A program made the position numbers and the translations under genes. 64,000 nt of DNA from JAQVIJ01 sp041287365 (GTDB taxonomy: Bacteria; Desulfobacterota; Dissulfuribacteria; Dissulfuribacterales; DYLC01), in the NCBI GenBank assembly GCA_041287365.1, contig JBEULL010000018.1, positions 186,001 through 250,000 of the forward strand. Reading direction: 5' to 3'. Below, piece by piece: positions 51,900 through 60,940 of this stretch (its first letter is position 1; the number at the start of each line of letters is the position of its first letter). Under the pieces are notes generated by a model. That model was not told where the DNA came from, did no database searches, and saw only the letters and a list, made by a program, of their open reading frames with translations.

Positions 51900-52720
51900 T
51901 CCTCCGCTTCCTCTTCTTGTCTGGCCAAAGGCACCCCGCGCTGAGACGAAGCTATAAAATCCAGAAACAACCGCACCTCCGGCACATGACCGGTTTTTTC
52001 GTGCGCTTCCTGTATCGCCTTTGCGATTGTGACGCCTTCGTCAAGCAGGCGATGAAACACGATTCGATATGCGGTCTTGACAGCGCCTATTACATCCTTG
52101 GTAAAACCGTTCCGGCGCAGCCCAACTACATTCACGCCATATATCTTGCCTCGTGCGCCCCAGTATTTCACATAAGGCGGAATGTCCTTGTCCACACCGG
52201 ACATGCCACCCAGAAAGGCGAAATCCCCCACTCTGCAAAACTGATGTATGGCGGTAAGTCCGCCAATCACGACATTGTTTCCTACAGTTACATGCCCTCC
52301 AAGGGTTGCGCCATTGGCCATTATGACCTGATCACCCACATCACAGTCATGGGCTATGTGACAATAGGCCATCAACATGCAGTTCTGCCCGATCTTTGTC
52401 AGTCCTCTGCCATGTGCTGTGCCTCGATGAATGGTCACAAATTCTCGAATGATGGTATTGTTGCCGATCTCGACTTGAGTCGGCTCGTTTTTGTATTTCA
52501 AATCCTGTGGTGCAGCACCAATGGATGCAAATTGAAAGATATCGACGCCCTCACCTATTACGGTATGACCATCGAGCACCACATGAGGGCCTATCGTAGT
52601 GTTTGAGCCGATAGTGACATGGGGGCCGATGATGGAATAGGGTCCGATGTTGACGTCCGAGGCTATTTGAGCATTTTTATCTATTATGGCAGTCGAATGT
52701 ATCACGCCGGTTATTTGCAT
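51896..52720 (-). CDS. lpxA: UDP-N-acetylglucosamine acyltransferase LpxA
   Basis: 274 residues of left-handed beta-helix hexapeptide repeats (IGPYSIIGPHVTIGSNTTIG), with YCHIAHDCDVGD (catalytic His) and LGGHVTVGNNVVIGGL. It performs the first acylation of lipid A. It heads the lpxA-lpxI-Gfo/Idh unit. The C-terminal about 80 residues are helical, as in the family. Confidence 0.95.
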   Translation of the reverse strand: MQITGVIHSTAIIDKNAQIASDVNIGPYSIIGPHVTIGSNTTIGPHVVLDGHTVIGEGVDIFQFASIGAAPQDLKYKNEPTQVEIGNNTIIREFVTIHRGTAHGRGLTKIGQNCMLMAYCHIAHDCDVGDQVIMANGATLGGHVTVGNNVVIGGLTAIHQFCRVGDFAFLGGMSGVDKDIPPYVKYWGARGKIYGVNVVGLRRNGFTKDVIGAVKTAYRIVFHRLLDEGVTIAKAIQEAHEKTGHVPEVRLFLDFIASSQRGVPLARQEEEAEE

Positions 52721-52769
52721 TGGAGAATTTCCTTTTAGTAAAATAGGGAAAAATGAAAATGAACGAATA

Positions 52770-52798
52770 AAAATAGCAATTCAGGCATAAAAAGGCAA
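52770..52798 (-). promoter_or_regulatory. Possible sigma-70 promoter for the lpxA operon
   Basis: Minus strand TTGCCT (52798-52793), 17 bases, TATTTT (52775-52770), about 50 bases before lpxA. Confidence 0.42.
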
Positions 52799-52861
52799 GT
52801 AAAAAGGAAAAGTTAGAAGGATAATGATCTGGTTGAAATAACGTAGTACGATACAAACTGT

Positions 52862-52889
52862 TTGACATGATTCTTTTATTTCGTATAAC
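52862..52889 (+). promoter_or_regulatory. Sigma-70-type promoter for the ubiX operon
   Basis: TTGACA (52862-52867), 16 bases and TATAAC (52884-52889), followed by a leader of about 58 bases to the ubiX ATG at 52955. Confidence 0.6.
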
Positions 52890-52954
52890 ATACGGAAACC
52901 TTGAAAAACTGAAAACCCTGGATATTCCAAAACAACCCGAAATGGAGACACTTA

Positions 52955-53545
52955 ATGCATCACGATATTGCGGCCCCGGTCCTTCTCTGTGTCACAGGAG
53001 CGAGCGGCTCCATTTACGCCTTGCAATTCATTGAAATACTTGCCAAACTACACCAGGAGACTCACCTTATCATGTCAAGTGCCGGAAAACAGGTGGCGTC
53101 ATTGGAGCTTGGAGAGAAAGGCAGCGCCCGGCTTCTTTCCCTTGCAGGAGCGATTTATGATGCGAACGACTTCACGGCTGCTCCGGCCAGCGGGTCGAGC
53201 CGATGGAAGGCCATGGTGGTCATGCCCTGCTCCATGGGAACGCTGGCAGCCATAGCACATGGCATGAGTCAGAACCTGATTCATCGGGCGGCGGACTGTT
53301 TTCTGAAAGAACGCAGACCATTGATTCTATGTCCTCGAGAAACACCATTAAATGCCACTCACCTTAAAAATCTCCTGTTCGTCCATGATGCCGGGGCAGT
53401 CATATATCCGGCCATGCCAAGTTTTTATCATGCGCCCGAGTCCATTCAGGACCTTGCCTATTTCTTTGCAGCGCGAGTTGCAGCATTTTTGGGACTGGAG
53501 CCACCTGGGCTCAAAAGATGGCAAGGTATTTCAGAAAAGGTTTGA
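52955..53545 (+). CDS. ubiX: Flavin prenyltransferase UbiX
   Basis: 196 residues: LCVTGASGSIYALQFIEIL (FMN-binding), VVMPCSMGTLAAIAHG, LILCPRETPLNATHLKNL. It makes prenylated FMN for UbiD-type decarboxylases. It is the first gene of a plus-strand run, 3 bp before the UbiA-family gene, so quinone synthesis is the likely use. Confidence 0.93.
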   Translation: MHHDIAAPVLLCVTGASGSIYALQFIEILAKLHQETHLIMSSAGKQVASLELGEKGSARLLSLAGAIYDANDFTAAPASGSSRWKAMVVMPCSMGTLAAIAHGMSQNLIHRAADCFLKERRPLILCPRETPLNATHLKNLLFVHDAGAVIYPAMPSFYHAPESIQDLAYFFAARVAAFLGLEPPGLKRWQGISEKV

Positions 53546-53548
53546 AAT

Positions 53549-54409
53549 ATGATATCTATCTTTTCTAAAATCCGTATTTTTTTTGAAATGATAAAATTTG
53601 AACACACCATCTTCGCCCTGCCTTTTGCCTACATGGGGGCGTTTCTGGCGGCAAATGGCGCTCCAACTCTATGGCAGGCATTTTGGATATTGATGGGCAT
53701 GGTGGGTGGCAGAACCGCTGCCATGGGCTTTAATCGCATAGTTGATATGCAATATGATATGCAAAATCCACGCACTCAGGACAGGGCACTGCCCAAGGGG
53801 TTAATAGGCCACAAAGAAGCATACATATTGGTGTTTTTTTCTATTCTGCTCTATTTTGGAGCGGCCTTCATGCTCAATCGCCTGGCCCTGATGGTTTCTC
53901 CCTTCTTTTTGGCTGTGCTGCTGCTTTATTCCTATACAAAGAGATTTACAGCCCTTTGTCATATCTTTTTGGGCTTGGCCCTCGGCCTTTCTCCCATAGC
54001 TGGGTGGATCGCTGTCAGGAGTGACATTCAGTTGCTTCCGGTGGTGCTGGGATGTGGAGTATTGTGTTGGGTAGCTGGTTTTGACATCCTTTACGCCTGT
54101 ATGGATGCAGAATTTGATCAAAAGATGGGGTTGTACTCCATTCCATCCCGTTTCGGGCTTCAAAATGCCTTTCGCATCTCAAGCGGGCTGCATCTGGCGG
54201 CATTCCTGGCCTTTTTAGGTGTGGGGATTCTTGGACATCTTAATTGGATTTATTATATCGGCTTAACGCTCACCGGATCGTTGCTCTTCGCCCAGCGAAG
54301 GGTGGTCGCGCCTGACGACCTATCCTGCCTGAATCTCGCATTTTTTACCTTTAATGGAGCCATAAGTATCGTGCTTTTTGTGTTTACCGCGGTATCGTTA
54401 CTATTTTAA
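53549..54409 (+). CDS. mqnP: UbiA-family prenyltransferase, MqnP-like (menaquinone)
   Basis: 286 residues with about eight helices. Catalytic Asp-rich motifs: NRIVDMQYD with RTQDRALPKG, and DILYACMDAEFDQKMG with YSIPSRFG. It attaches a polyprenyl tail to an aromatic acid; in anaerobes lacking ubiquinone this is usually the futalosine-pathway enzyme MqnP. The adjacent ubiX supports this; no mqn genes other than this are seen. Confidence 0.85.
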   Translation: MISIFSKIRIFFEMIKFEHTIFALPFAYMGAFLAANGAPTLWQAFWILMGMVGGRTAAMGFNRIVDMQYDMQNPRTQDRALPKGLIGHKEAYILVFFSILLYFGAAFMLNRLALMVSPFFLAVLLLYSYTKRFTALCHIFLGLALGLSPIAGWIAVRSDIQLLPVVLGCGVLCWVAGFDILYACMDAEFDQKMGLYSIPSRFGLQNAFRISSGLHLAAFLAFLGVGILGHLNWIYYIGLTLTGSLLFAQRRVVAPDDLSCLNLAFFTFNGAISIVLFVFTAVSLLF

Positions 54410-54423
54410 AGCAAGGAAAGACC

Positions 54424-55206
54424 ATGAGAATAATTCTCAAAGCAGAGATATTGGAACACAAGGAACAGGCAGCCAATATATTTCTTTTGAAGGTGGCAGC
54501 CCCAGCCATTGCTCAAACCGCCACTCCAGGGCAATTCTGTATGCTTACCCCTTTGGCTCGTGAACACAGCACTGACCCACTGCTCAAACGCCCCCTTTCC
54601 ATTCACTCTGTGAACAAAGATACCGTGTCTTTTTTATATAGATGCATGGGAAGCGGCACTCATCTACTGTCCACAAAAAAGATAGGGGAAGATTTGGAGC
54701 TCATAGGCCCCCTTGGTCACGGTTTTGACCTTACGAGGAAGAGTTACATCCTTGTGGGTGGAGGTATGGGTATTGCCCCTCTACTTTTCACCGCTCAGGC
54801 CCTAACGGCACAAAACAAGATGCCTATAGTCTTAATTGGTGCCAGAAGTGCCTTGGAACTGCCCTCGGTGGTGTTAAAGGCATTTGAAGACTGTGCCAAG
54901 GGACTACACATCACCACAGAAGATGGAAGTTTGGGTGAAAAAGGTTTGGTGACAACGAGTCTTATCGGTCTTTTGAGACAAAAAATGCCTGATGCAGTGC
55001 TGAGCTGCGGCCCATGGCCCATGTTAAAGGCAGTAAATGCCTCTGCTCAACAACACAACATTTCTTGTGAGGTTTCTTTGGAGGCGCACATGGCCTGCGG
55101 AGTCGGAGCCTGTCTGGGATGTGCCATAAAGGCCGCTGGCGAGGGGTATCTACATGTGTGCAAGGATGGCCCGGTGGTAAACTCAAAACTGGTGGACTGG
55201 AGCTGA
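54424..55206 (+). CDS. pyrK: Dihydroorotate dehydrogenase B electron-transfer subunit PyrK
   Basis: 260 residues: FAD motif LKRPLSIHSV, YILVGGGMGIAPLLFTAQAL (NAD(P)H site) and the [2Fe-2S] cluster CGVGACLGC with a later cysteine in HVCKDGPVV. It passes electrons from PyrD-bound FMN to NAD. pyrD follows 4 bp later. Confidence 0.92.
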   Translation: MRIILKAEILEHKEQAANIFLLKVAAPAIAQTATPGQFCMLTPLAREHSTDPLLKRPLSIHSVNKDTVSFLYRCMGSGTHLLSTKKIGEDLELIGPLGHGFDLTRKSYILVGGGMGIAPLLFTAQALTAQNKMPIVLIGARSALELPSVVLKAFEDCAKGLHITTEDGSLGEKGLVTTSLIGLLRQKMPDAVLSCGPWPMLKAVNASAQQHNISCEVSLEAHMACGVGACLGCAIKAAGEGYLHVCKDGPVVNSKLVDWS

Positions 55207-55210
55207 CAAA

Positions 55211-56119
55211 ATGAAATCCCCTGACCTTTCCATAAAATTCTGCGGCTTACACCTTAAAAATCCAATACTTTTGGCATCTGGCACCTGCGGCTATGGAGCA
55301 GAGATAGCAGACTTAATAAATCTTGACTCTCTGGGCGGCATAATCGTAAAAGGAATCTCGCTTCGTCCCAAACCAGGAAATCCACCGCCTCGCATTTTTG
55401 AGACTGCCAGTGGACTACTCAATTCCATCGGACTTGAAAATGTAGGGCTCGAGGCATTTATACGCCACAAACTGCCTTGGCTTCGCACGTTAAATACACA
55501 CATTCTCGTAAACATCTTGGGAGATACTGTTGAAGAATATGCAGAGCTTGCCAGGACATTGAACAAAGAACCTGGAATAAGCGCTCTGGAGGTCAATATC
55601 TCCTGCCCTAACGTCAAAAGCGGAGGGGTTGCCTTTGGCACAGACCCTGTTGCAGCTGCCGAGGTGACGCAAGCGGTCAAGGACTGCACGCAACTACCTG
55701 TAATAGTAAAGCTTTCGCCAAATGTCACGGACATCACAGCCATTGCAAAGGCTGTGGAAAAGGCTGGTGCAAACGCCGTATCCCTTATTAACACACTTTT
55801 GGGCATGGCCATAGACATTCATAGGAGGAAACCCGTGCTGGCCAATGTATTTGGAGGCCTTTCAGGCCCTGCCATAAAACCAGTGGCCCTGCGCATGGTC
55901 TGGCAGACGGTGCGGGCTGTCTCCATACCTGTTATGGGCATAGGCGGCATAACAACCGCCTCGGATGCACTGGAGTTTTTTCTGGCAGGTGCCAAGGCCA
56001 TACAGATAGGCACTGCCACACTGGTCAATCCCAAAGCAGCGGTTGAGGTCATCGATGGCATAAAAAAATATATGAAAGAGACAGGTATGACTTGCATAGA
56101 GGACTTGCACATTTTGTGA
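55211..56119 (+). CDS. pyrD: Dihydroorotate dehydrogenase B catalytic subunit PyrD
   Basis: 302 residues in the TIM-barrel FMN family: PILLASGTCGYGAEIADLI, VNISCPNVKSGGVAFGTDP (catalytic Cys), VKLSPNVTDI, GLSGPAIKPVALRMV and GIGGITTASDALEF. It oxidises dihydroorotate in pyrimidine synthesis with PyrK. Confidence 0.95.
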   Translation: MKSPDLSIKFCGLHLKNPILLASGTCGYGAEIADLINLDSLGGIIVKGISLRPKPGNPPPRIFETASGLLNSIGLENVGLEAFIRHKLPWLRTLNTHILVNILGDTVEEYAELARTLNKEPGISALEVNISCPNVKSGGVAFGTDPVAAAEVTQAVKDCTQLPVIVKLSPNVTDITAIAKAVEKAGANAVSLINTLLGMAIDIHRRKPVLANVFGGLSGPAIKPVALRMVWQTVRAVSIPVMGIGGITTASDALEFFLAGAKAIQIGTATLVNPKAAVEVIDGIKKYMKETGMTCIEDLHIL

Positions 56120-56166
56120 CAATATGTATGAATTTAACGAAGAGCCTTTTTAAAAGGAGGCAGGTC

Positions 56167-56718
56167 ATGAAAGCCCTTTTTTGCTGTGCGACTTTATGCC
56201 TTTTTATCTCGTGTGTAACTCAAATTGGCATTACAGGCCAAAAGGAGGAAGGTATGAAGCTCTTTTCACCAGCCTTTGAAAACGAAAAGGGGATTCCCAA
56301 GCGTTACACTGCCGATGGCCAAGACATCTCTCCTCCCCTGTTTTGGGAAGGAGTGCCCAGCAAGGCCAAGTCCTTGGTGCTCATTGTGGATGACCCTGAT
56401 GCCCCGGACCCCAAGGCACCACGCATGGTCTGGGTGCACTGGGTGCTTTACAACATTCCACCAAACGTTCAGGGACTTTCAGAAGGTATTAAACCTCAAG
56501 ACCTGCCTTCAGGCACTTTGGAAGGCTTGAACGACTGGAAGCGCACTGGTTATGGAGGGCCGGCACCGCCCATAGGCAGACATCGCTATTTTTTCAAGCT
56601 CTATGCACTGGATACCGTGCTTTCGAACATGAAAGCCCCCACCAAATCCACACTACTTGAGGCCATGAATGGCCATGTGATAGCTGAGGCAGTTTTGATA
56701 GGGACATATAGCAGGTAA
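56167..56718 (+). CDS. YbhB/YbcL-type PEBP (Raf-kinase-inhibitor-like) lipoprotein
   Basis: 183 residues. The start at 56167 with AGGAGG upstream gives a lipobox-like LFISC (Cys15) and then the PEBP fold: FENEKGIPKRYTADGQDISP, LVLIVDDPDAPDP, VHWVLYNIP and GPAPPIGRHRYFFKLYAL. A longer frame from 56092 would overlap pyrD. PEBPs bind phospholipid-like or anionic ligands; the role in bacteria is unclear. Confidence 0.85.
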   Translation: MKALFCCATLCLFISCVTQIGITGQKEEGMKLFSPAFENEKGIPKRYTADGQDISPPLFWEGVPSKAKSLVLIVDDPDAPDPKAPRMVWVHWVLYNIPPNVQGLSEGIKPQDLPSGTLEGLNDWKRTGYGGPAPPIGRHRYFFKLYALDTVLSNMKAPTKSTLLEAMNGHVIAEAVLIGTYSR

Positions 56719-56725
56719 CCAATAA

Positions 56726-57493
56726 TTATTTTCCTCTCAAGGTTTTCAGCATGTCCCTTCTATCAGGGCTTTTTACTAATGTTTCGCCTATGAGAGCGGC
56801 CACAATGCCGGCATTTTTTAATTGCTGCATGTGGTCAAAAGTGGCGATACCGCTTTCGCTTACCATTGGTATGGACGCTGGTGCTATTTTTCTGAGGCGA
56901 AAGGTGGTCTCAAGGGATACCGTGAAGTCCTTAAGATTGCGGTTGTTTACCCCTATGAGCTCTGCATCGGATTTGATGGCGCGCTCCAGTTCCTCCTCGT
57001 CGTGCACCTCGGTGAGGCAATCCATGCCCAATTCCTTTGCATGCGCCATAAACTCCTGAAGCTGCATGTCGCTCAGGGCAGCAACGATGAGTAAAATGGC
57101 ATCAGCGCCCCAGATTTTGGCCTGTTCTATCTGAATGTGGTCGATGATGAAGTCCTTGCGCAAGAGAGGCAGGCTGACCTGGCTACGAATAAGTGGAAGA
57201 AAGGAGATGCTTCCCTGAAAGAAGCGCTCATCGGTCAAGACTGAGATAGCCCTTGCACCACCTTCTTCGTAATCCCGGGCCATCTTCACTGAATCGAAAT
57301 TAGGGCAAATGAGCCCCTTGGATGGAGATGCCTTTTTGACCTCTGCAATGATGGAGACCTCATCCTCTTGCAACAACGCCTTGATAAACCCGCGTGGTGA
57401 ATCCACATGGATAGCCGGCTCGGTAACCCCTCTTTTTTTAATGGCTTCAATCTCTTCTTGTTTGTGTTGCAGTATGACATTCAGTATGGACAT
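56726..57493 (-). CDS. trpC: Indole-3-glycerol-phosphate synthase TrpC
   Basis: 255 residues in the TrpC TIM barrel: IIAEVKKASPSKGLICPNFD, LLRKDFIIDHIQIEQAKIWG, CLTEVHDEEELERAIKSDA and GVNNRNLKDFTVSLE. It is the last gene of trpEGDC and 4 bp after trpD. Confidence 0.95.
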   Translation of the reverse strand: MSILNVILQHKQEEIEAIKKRGVTEPAIHVDSPRGFIKALLQEDEVSIIAEVKKASPSKGLICPNFDSVKMARDYEEGGARAISVLTDERFFQGSISFLPLIRSQVSLPLLRKDFIIDHIQIEQAKIWGADAILLIVAALSDMQLQEFMAHAKELGMDCLTEVHDEEELERAIKSDAELIGVNNRNLKDFTVSLETTFRLRKIAPASIPMVSESGIATFDHMQQLKNAGIVAALIGETLVKSPDRRDMLKTLRGK

Positions 57494-57497
57494 ATTA

Positions 57498-58526
57498 CTA
57501 TCCCCTTCCTGCTGCTATGAGTTCATTCAATTTTTCGAGGCCTTTTCCAGAGGCCAATATCTCTTGAGCCAAGGCGATTCCCTTTTTGAGATCAGCCGCC
57601 TTACCCCCCAAATAGATGGCTGCACCCGCATTCAGTGCCACCACATCTGCAGCAGGCCCCCTTTGGCCACTCAATACTGCCCGGCATATATCTGCATTTT
57701 CCTGGGCATCCCCGCCTTTTATGGCATCCAATGGTGCCTTATTCAACCCCACTTCCTCACAAGAAAATTGGAAATCACGGCAATCAGTTCCATTCCACTC
57801 TGCAACGGTATTTGAGCCTGAAAGCCCCAGTTCATCCATGCCATTGGGGCCATGTACCACCCAGGCACGTCTTGCCCCAAGGCCTGCCAATGCCCTTGCA
57901 ATGGGCATACATAGGCTTGAGTCATAGACACCCACGAGCTGCACATTGGCACTTGCTGGATTGGTCAGTGGACCCAAGAGATTGAAGAGCGTGCGAATGC
58001 CCAGCTCACGCCTGGGCACAGCTGCATGCCTCATGGAGGGATGTAGGGCCTGGGCAAAAAGAAAACCAATGCCAATGGTTTGAATACACTCTGCCACTTG
58101 CTCAGGAGACATGGCGATATTTACTCCCAATGCCTCCAGCACATCAGCACTTCCAGAACGGCTGGAGACAGCACGATTTCCATGCTTTGCCACCTTTATG
58201 CCGGATGCAGCCACTACAAAGGCAGCGGTAGTGGAGATATTGAAGGTAGATGCGCCATCCCCGCCTGTTCCACAGGTATCCAACAGCACCTCATCTTTGG
58301 AAAGCTGGACTGAAATGGACTGAGAGTGTCTGCGCATTACACGGGCTGCTCCGATGATCTCGTTTACTGTCTCTCCCTTCATGCGTAAGGCCACCAAAAA
58401 ACCAGCGATCTGAGCAGGAGTGGCCTGGCCTGACATGATAACCTCCATGACCTCAGCCATCTCCTCTTGAGCCAGGTCCTTTTGCTCCATGACCTTTAAC
58501 AAGGCATTCTTTAAGGAATTTTGCAT
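57498..58526 (-). CDS. trpD: Anthranilate phosphoribosyltransferase TrpD
   Basis: 342 residues: LLDTCGTGGDGASTFNISTT (the PRPP-binding glycine-rich motif), AKHGNRAVSSRSGSADVLEA, RRELGIRTLFNLLGPLTNPA. It adds phosphoribose to anthranilate. Confidence 0.95.
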   Translation of the reverse strand: MQNSLKNALLKVMEQKDLAQEEMAEVMEVIMSGQATPAQIAGFLVALRMKGETVNEIIGAARVMRRHSQSISVQLSKDEVLLDTCGTGGDGASTFNISTTAAFVVAASGIKVAKHGNRAVSSRSGSADVLEALGVNIAMSPEQVAECIQTIGIGFLFAQALHPSMRHAAVPRRELGIRTLFNLLGPLTNPASANVQLVGVYDSSLCMPIARALAGLGARRAWVVHGPNGMDELGLSGSNTVAEWNGTDCRDFQFSCEEVGLNKAPLDAIKGGDAQENADICRAVLSGQRGPAADVVALNAGAAIYLGGKAADLKKGIALAQEILASGKGLEKLNELIAAGRG

Positions 58527-58528
58527 AG

Positions 58529-59098
58529 TTATTTCCCTAACTTCAAAAAATTATTCAAAAGTTTAAGGCCGTCTTGAGTCATGATGGATTCGGGATGAAA
58601 TTGCACACCCTCAATGAGAAATTCTCTATGCCTCATACCCATGAGCTCATCGTTTTCAGACCATGCACTGGCCTCAAGGCACGGAGGCAGGGAAGACTCC
58701 TCCACCAGCAAGGAATGATAGCGCATGGCCTCGAATGGATTGGGCATCTCTTTGAATACGCCCTTACCGTCATGCCGTATCATGGAGGTCTTGCCGTGCA
58801 TGAGTCTGTCAGCCCGAATCACCCTGCCGCCAAAGGCAGCTCCAATGGATTGATGCCCCAAACACACTCCAAGAATGGGAATCTTTCCGGCAAAGTGCTG
58901 AATAGCGGCCACAGATATGCCGGCCTCATTGGGTGTACAAGGACCTGGCGATACGAGCAACCGGTCCGGGTTCAGAGAGATAACCTGTTCCAAGGTCAAC
59001 TCGTCGTTTCTGATGACCTTCATATCGGCTCCAAGCATGCCCAGCATCTGTACGAGATTGTAGGTAAAAGAATCGTAATTATCGATTACTAACAACAT
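58529..59098 (-). CDS. trpG: Anthranilate synthase glutamine amidotransferase TrpG (PabA-like)
   Basis: 189 residues with the class I amidotransferase triad: VSPGPCTPNEAGI, LGVCLGHQSIG (nucleophile Cys), and the histidine and glutamate of VQFHPESIMTQDG. It supplies ammonia to TrpE, the next upstream gene, and may double as PabA. Confidence 0.95.
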   Translation of the reverse strand: MLLVIDNYDSFTYNLVQMLGMLGADMKVIRNDELTLEQVISLNPDRLLVSPGPCTPNEAGISVAAIQHFAGKIPILGVCLGHQSIGAAFGGRVIRADRLMHGKTSMIRHDGKGVFKEMPNPFEAMRYHSLLVEESSLPPCLEASAWSENDELMGMRHREFLIEGVQFHPESIMTQDGLKLLNNFLKLGK

Positions 59099-59101
59099 TA
59101 T

Positions 59102-60592
59102 TTAATTTCCTTTATCAAGTATTTCATCCTGTGCTTTATCTATGGCCTTCATCAGGGCCTTGCCTTTGTTGATGGTCTCCTCCCATTCCTTTGTGGGATC
59201 TGAATCGGCGACTATCCCTGCTCCGGCCTGAAGATAGAGTTTATTTCCTTTCTGGCAGAGGGTGCGAATGGTGATGGCCATGTCCATATTGCCTGAAAAA
59301 TCTAAGTATCCCACGGCTCCGGCATAGGGGCCGCGTCTTGCGTGTTCCAGCTCTTCTATGATCTCCATGGCCCGAATCTTTGGTGCCCCGGATACGGTTC
59401 CAGCAGGGAAACATGCCTTCAGGACATGAAACATATCCAAACCATTCCGGAGTTCTCCTGTAACATTGGAAACTATGTGCATCACATGGGAATATCGCTC
59501 TATATGCATGAGCTCGCTCACCTTCACTGTGCCGATCTTTGCCACACGGCCCACATCGTTTCTGGCCAGATCCACCAGCATGAGGTGTTCAGCCCTTTCT
59601 TTGGAATCGGCCAGCAGTTCCTTTTCCAGCTGTTTGTCCTCAGCGTCGTCCCTTCCCCTTGGGCGTGTCCCTGCAATGGGCCGCAGCTCGATTTGTCTGT
59701 TAGTGAGCCTGACCAGTATCTCAGGGGAAGAACCTGCCATGGATTCATCGCCCATCTGAAAAAAATACAGATAAGGAGATGGGTTGATACACCTCAACGT
59801 CCTGTATATATTAAAAATAGGTATATGATTCCTACCGGAAAAACGCTGGGACAGCACTACCTGAATGATGTCTCCAGCGCGAATGTATTCCTTGGCCTTT
59901 TTGACATTCGCTTCGAACACAGACTGTTCCACCTCAGGTGTGAGATAAGTCTTTTTTGTAACGGAATCAGAGGGATATGGGCAGCCCTGTAACAGACGCT
60001 CTCGAACCTGCCTTACCTCTTCCACGGCCTTTTCATATATCTTATTTAACGGAGAGCCGTCGATTCGGGACCAGCAGATTATTTGAAGGGTATGCTTGAT
60101 ATTATCATGGGCAAGCACCAATCGTGGCACCATGAATACACTGTCGTTGAAACCGGTGTTGTTTGTGAGACGTTCCGGCAACCGCTCTATGAAACGCACC
60201 ATATCATAACCAAGATACCCCACGGCCCCGCCTGAAAATCGAGGCGGCTCGGCCAGAGGTATGTGTGCCGGCTTGAACTGCGCCAGTATCCTCTGAAAAT
60301 CCTTCAAGGGATCGGTGGAATCATGCCATTGCCTCTCCTCTCCAGCGTATTCCTGAAATACTTGTTTGCCTTTTGAACCAAAGACAAGAATGGGAGAAAG
60401 GCCGATAAAACTGTAACGTCCCCATTTTTCACCACCTTCAAGGCTTTCCAGCAGAAAGGAGTACGAACCTGACGCCACCTTGAGATAAATGGAGATGGGC
60501 GTATCCATATCCACTGAAACTGTGTCGGTTACAGGCGCCAGATTGGCGTCATGAGCGACGGCCTCAAACTCTTGAAATGTCGTAAGCATCAT
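59102..60592 (-). CDS. trpE: Anthranilate synthase component I TrpE
   Basis: 496 residues in the chorismate-binding fold: the LLES element of tryptophan feedback (YSFLLESLEGGEKWGRYSFI), IQVVLSQRFSG, SSPEILVRL, RPIAGTRPRGRD and GTVSGAPKIRAMEIIEELE. It makes anthranilate from chorismate with TrpG. It is first in the operon. No leader peptide with tryptophan codons is seen between its promoter and start. Confidence 0.96.
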   Translation of the reverse strand: MMLTTFQEFEAVAHDANLAPVTDTVSVDMDTPISIYLKVASGSYSFLLESLEGGEKWGRYSFIGLSPILVFGSKGKQVFQEYAGEERQWHDSTDPLKDFQRILAQFKPAHIPLAEPPRFSGGAVGYLGYDMVRFIERLPERLTNNTGFNDSVFMVPRLVLAHDNIKHTLQIICWSRIDGSPLNKIYEKAVEEVRQVRERLLQGCPYPSDSVTKKTYLTPEVEQSVFEANVKKAKEYIRAGDIIQVVLSQRFSGRNHIPIFNIYRTLRCINPSPYLYFFQMGDESMAGSSPEILVRLTNRQIELRPIAGTRPRGRDDAEDKQLEKELLADSKERAEHLMLVDLARNDVGRVAKIGTVKVSELMHIERYSHVMHIVSNVTGELRNGLDMFHVLKACFPAGTVSGAPKIRAMEIIEELEHARRGPYAGAVGYLDFSGNMDMAITIRTLCQKGNKLYLQAGAGIVADSDPTKEWEETINKGKALMKAIDKAQDEILDKGN

Positions 60593-60641
60593 GTGATTGT
60601 CTTTCAGAATCCCTTTGATTGAAATTAGAGCTCAATGTTCC

Positions 60642-60670
60642 TTGACATTATATCCAAAATCCCTTATTAA
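60642..60670 (+). promoter_or_regulatory. Promoter of the tRNA-Gly gene
   Basis: A perfect TTGACA (60642-60647), 17 bases and TATTAA (60665-60670). The predicted start lies a few bases before the tRNA at 60687. The -35 shares base 60647 with the trp operon -10 on the other strand. Confidence 0.65.
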
Positions 60671-60675
60671 ATAAA
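60647..60675 (-). promoter_or_regulatory. Promoter of the trpEGDC operon
   Basis: Minus strand -10 TATAAT (60652-60647), a perfect match; the -35 is a weak TTTATT (60675-60670) with a 17-base spacer. The leader to trpE is about 48 bases. Confidence 0.5.
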
Positions 60676-60686
60676 AGGTTTTTTTT

Positions 60687-60762
60687 GCGGGCGTAGCTCA
60701 GCTGGTAGAGCACAAGCTTCCCAAGCTTGGGGTCGCGGGTTCGAACCCCGTCGCCCGCTCCA
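60687..60762 (+). tRNA. tRNA-Gly (anticodon CCC), CCA encoded
   Basis: Full cloverleaf by eye: acceptor stem GCGGGCG/CGCCCGC, D arm GCTC/GAGC, anticodon stem CAAGC/GCTTG with loop TTCCCAA (anticodon CCC), variable GGGTC, T arm GCGGG/CCCGT with TTCGAAC, discriminator T and genomic CCA. It lies upstream of rimP-nusA-infB. Confidence 0.96.
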
Positions 60763-60910
60763 GAAAAACGGCCTGTAATCACCCTATTTGAGGTTGGTCT
60801 TTTGTATCATAGCCCATCGGCCTGGGCTTGGCCATTACTTCGATTAGTGGAGAAATGTATAGTGAATGAATTGTGAAAAATTCAAAAAAAATACACTCTC
60901 TGCTATTTGA

Positions 60911-60940
60911 AGTGGGCTTATGCCCACTTTTTTATTTTAT
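60911..60940 (+). terminator. Intrinsic terminator or attenuator directly before rimP
   Basis: AGTGGGC (60911-60917) and GCCCACT (60922-60928) form a perfect 7-bp stem with a TTAT loop, followed by TTTTTATTTTAT. The rimP ATG follows immediately at 60941. It may end the tRNA transcript or attenuate the rimP operon. Confidence 0.75.

Noticed and set aside
60593..60646. trp leader peptide and attenuator
   Set aside because: No short frame with tryptophan codons and no competing hairpins with a T run were found in the short leader.
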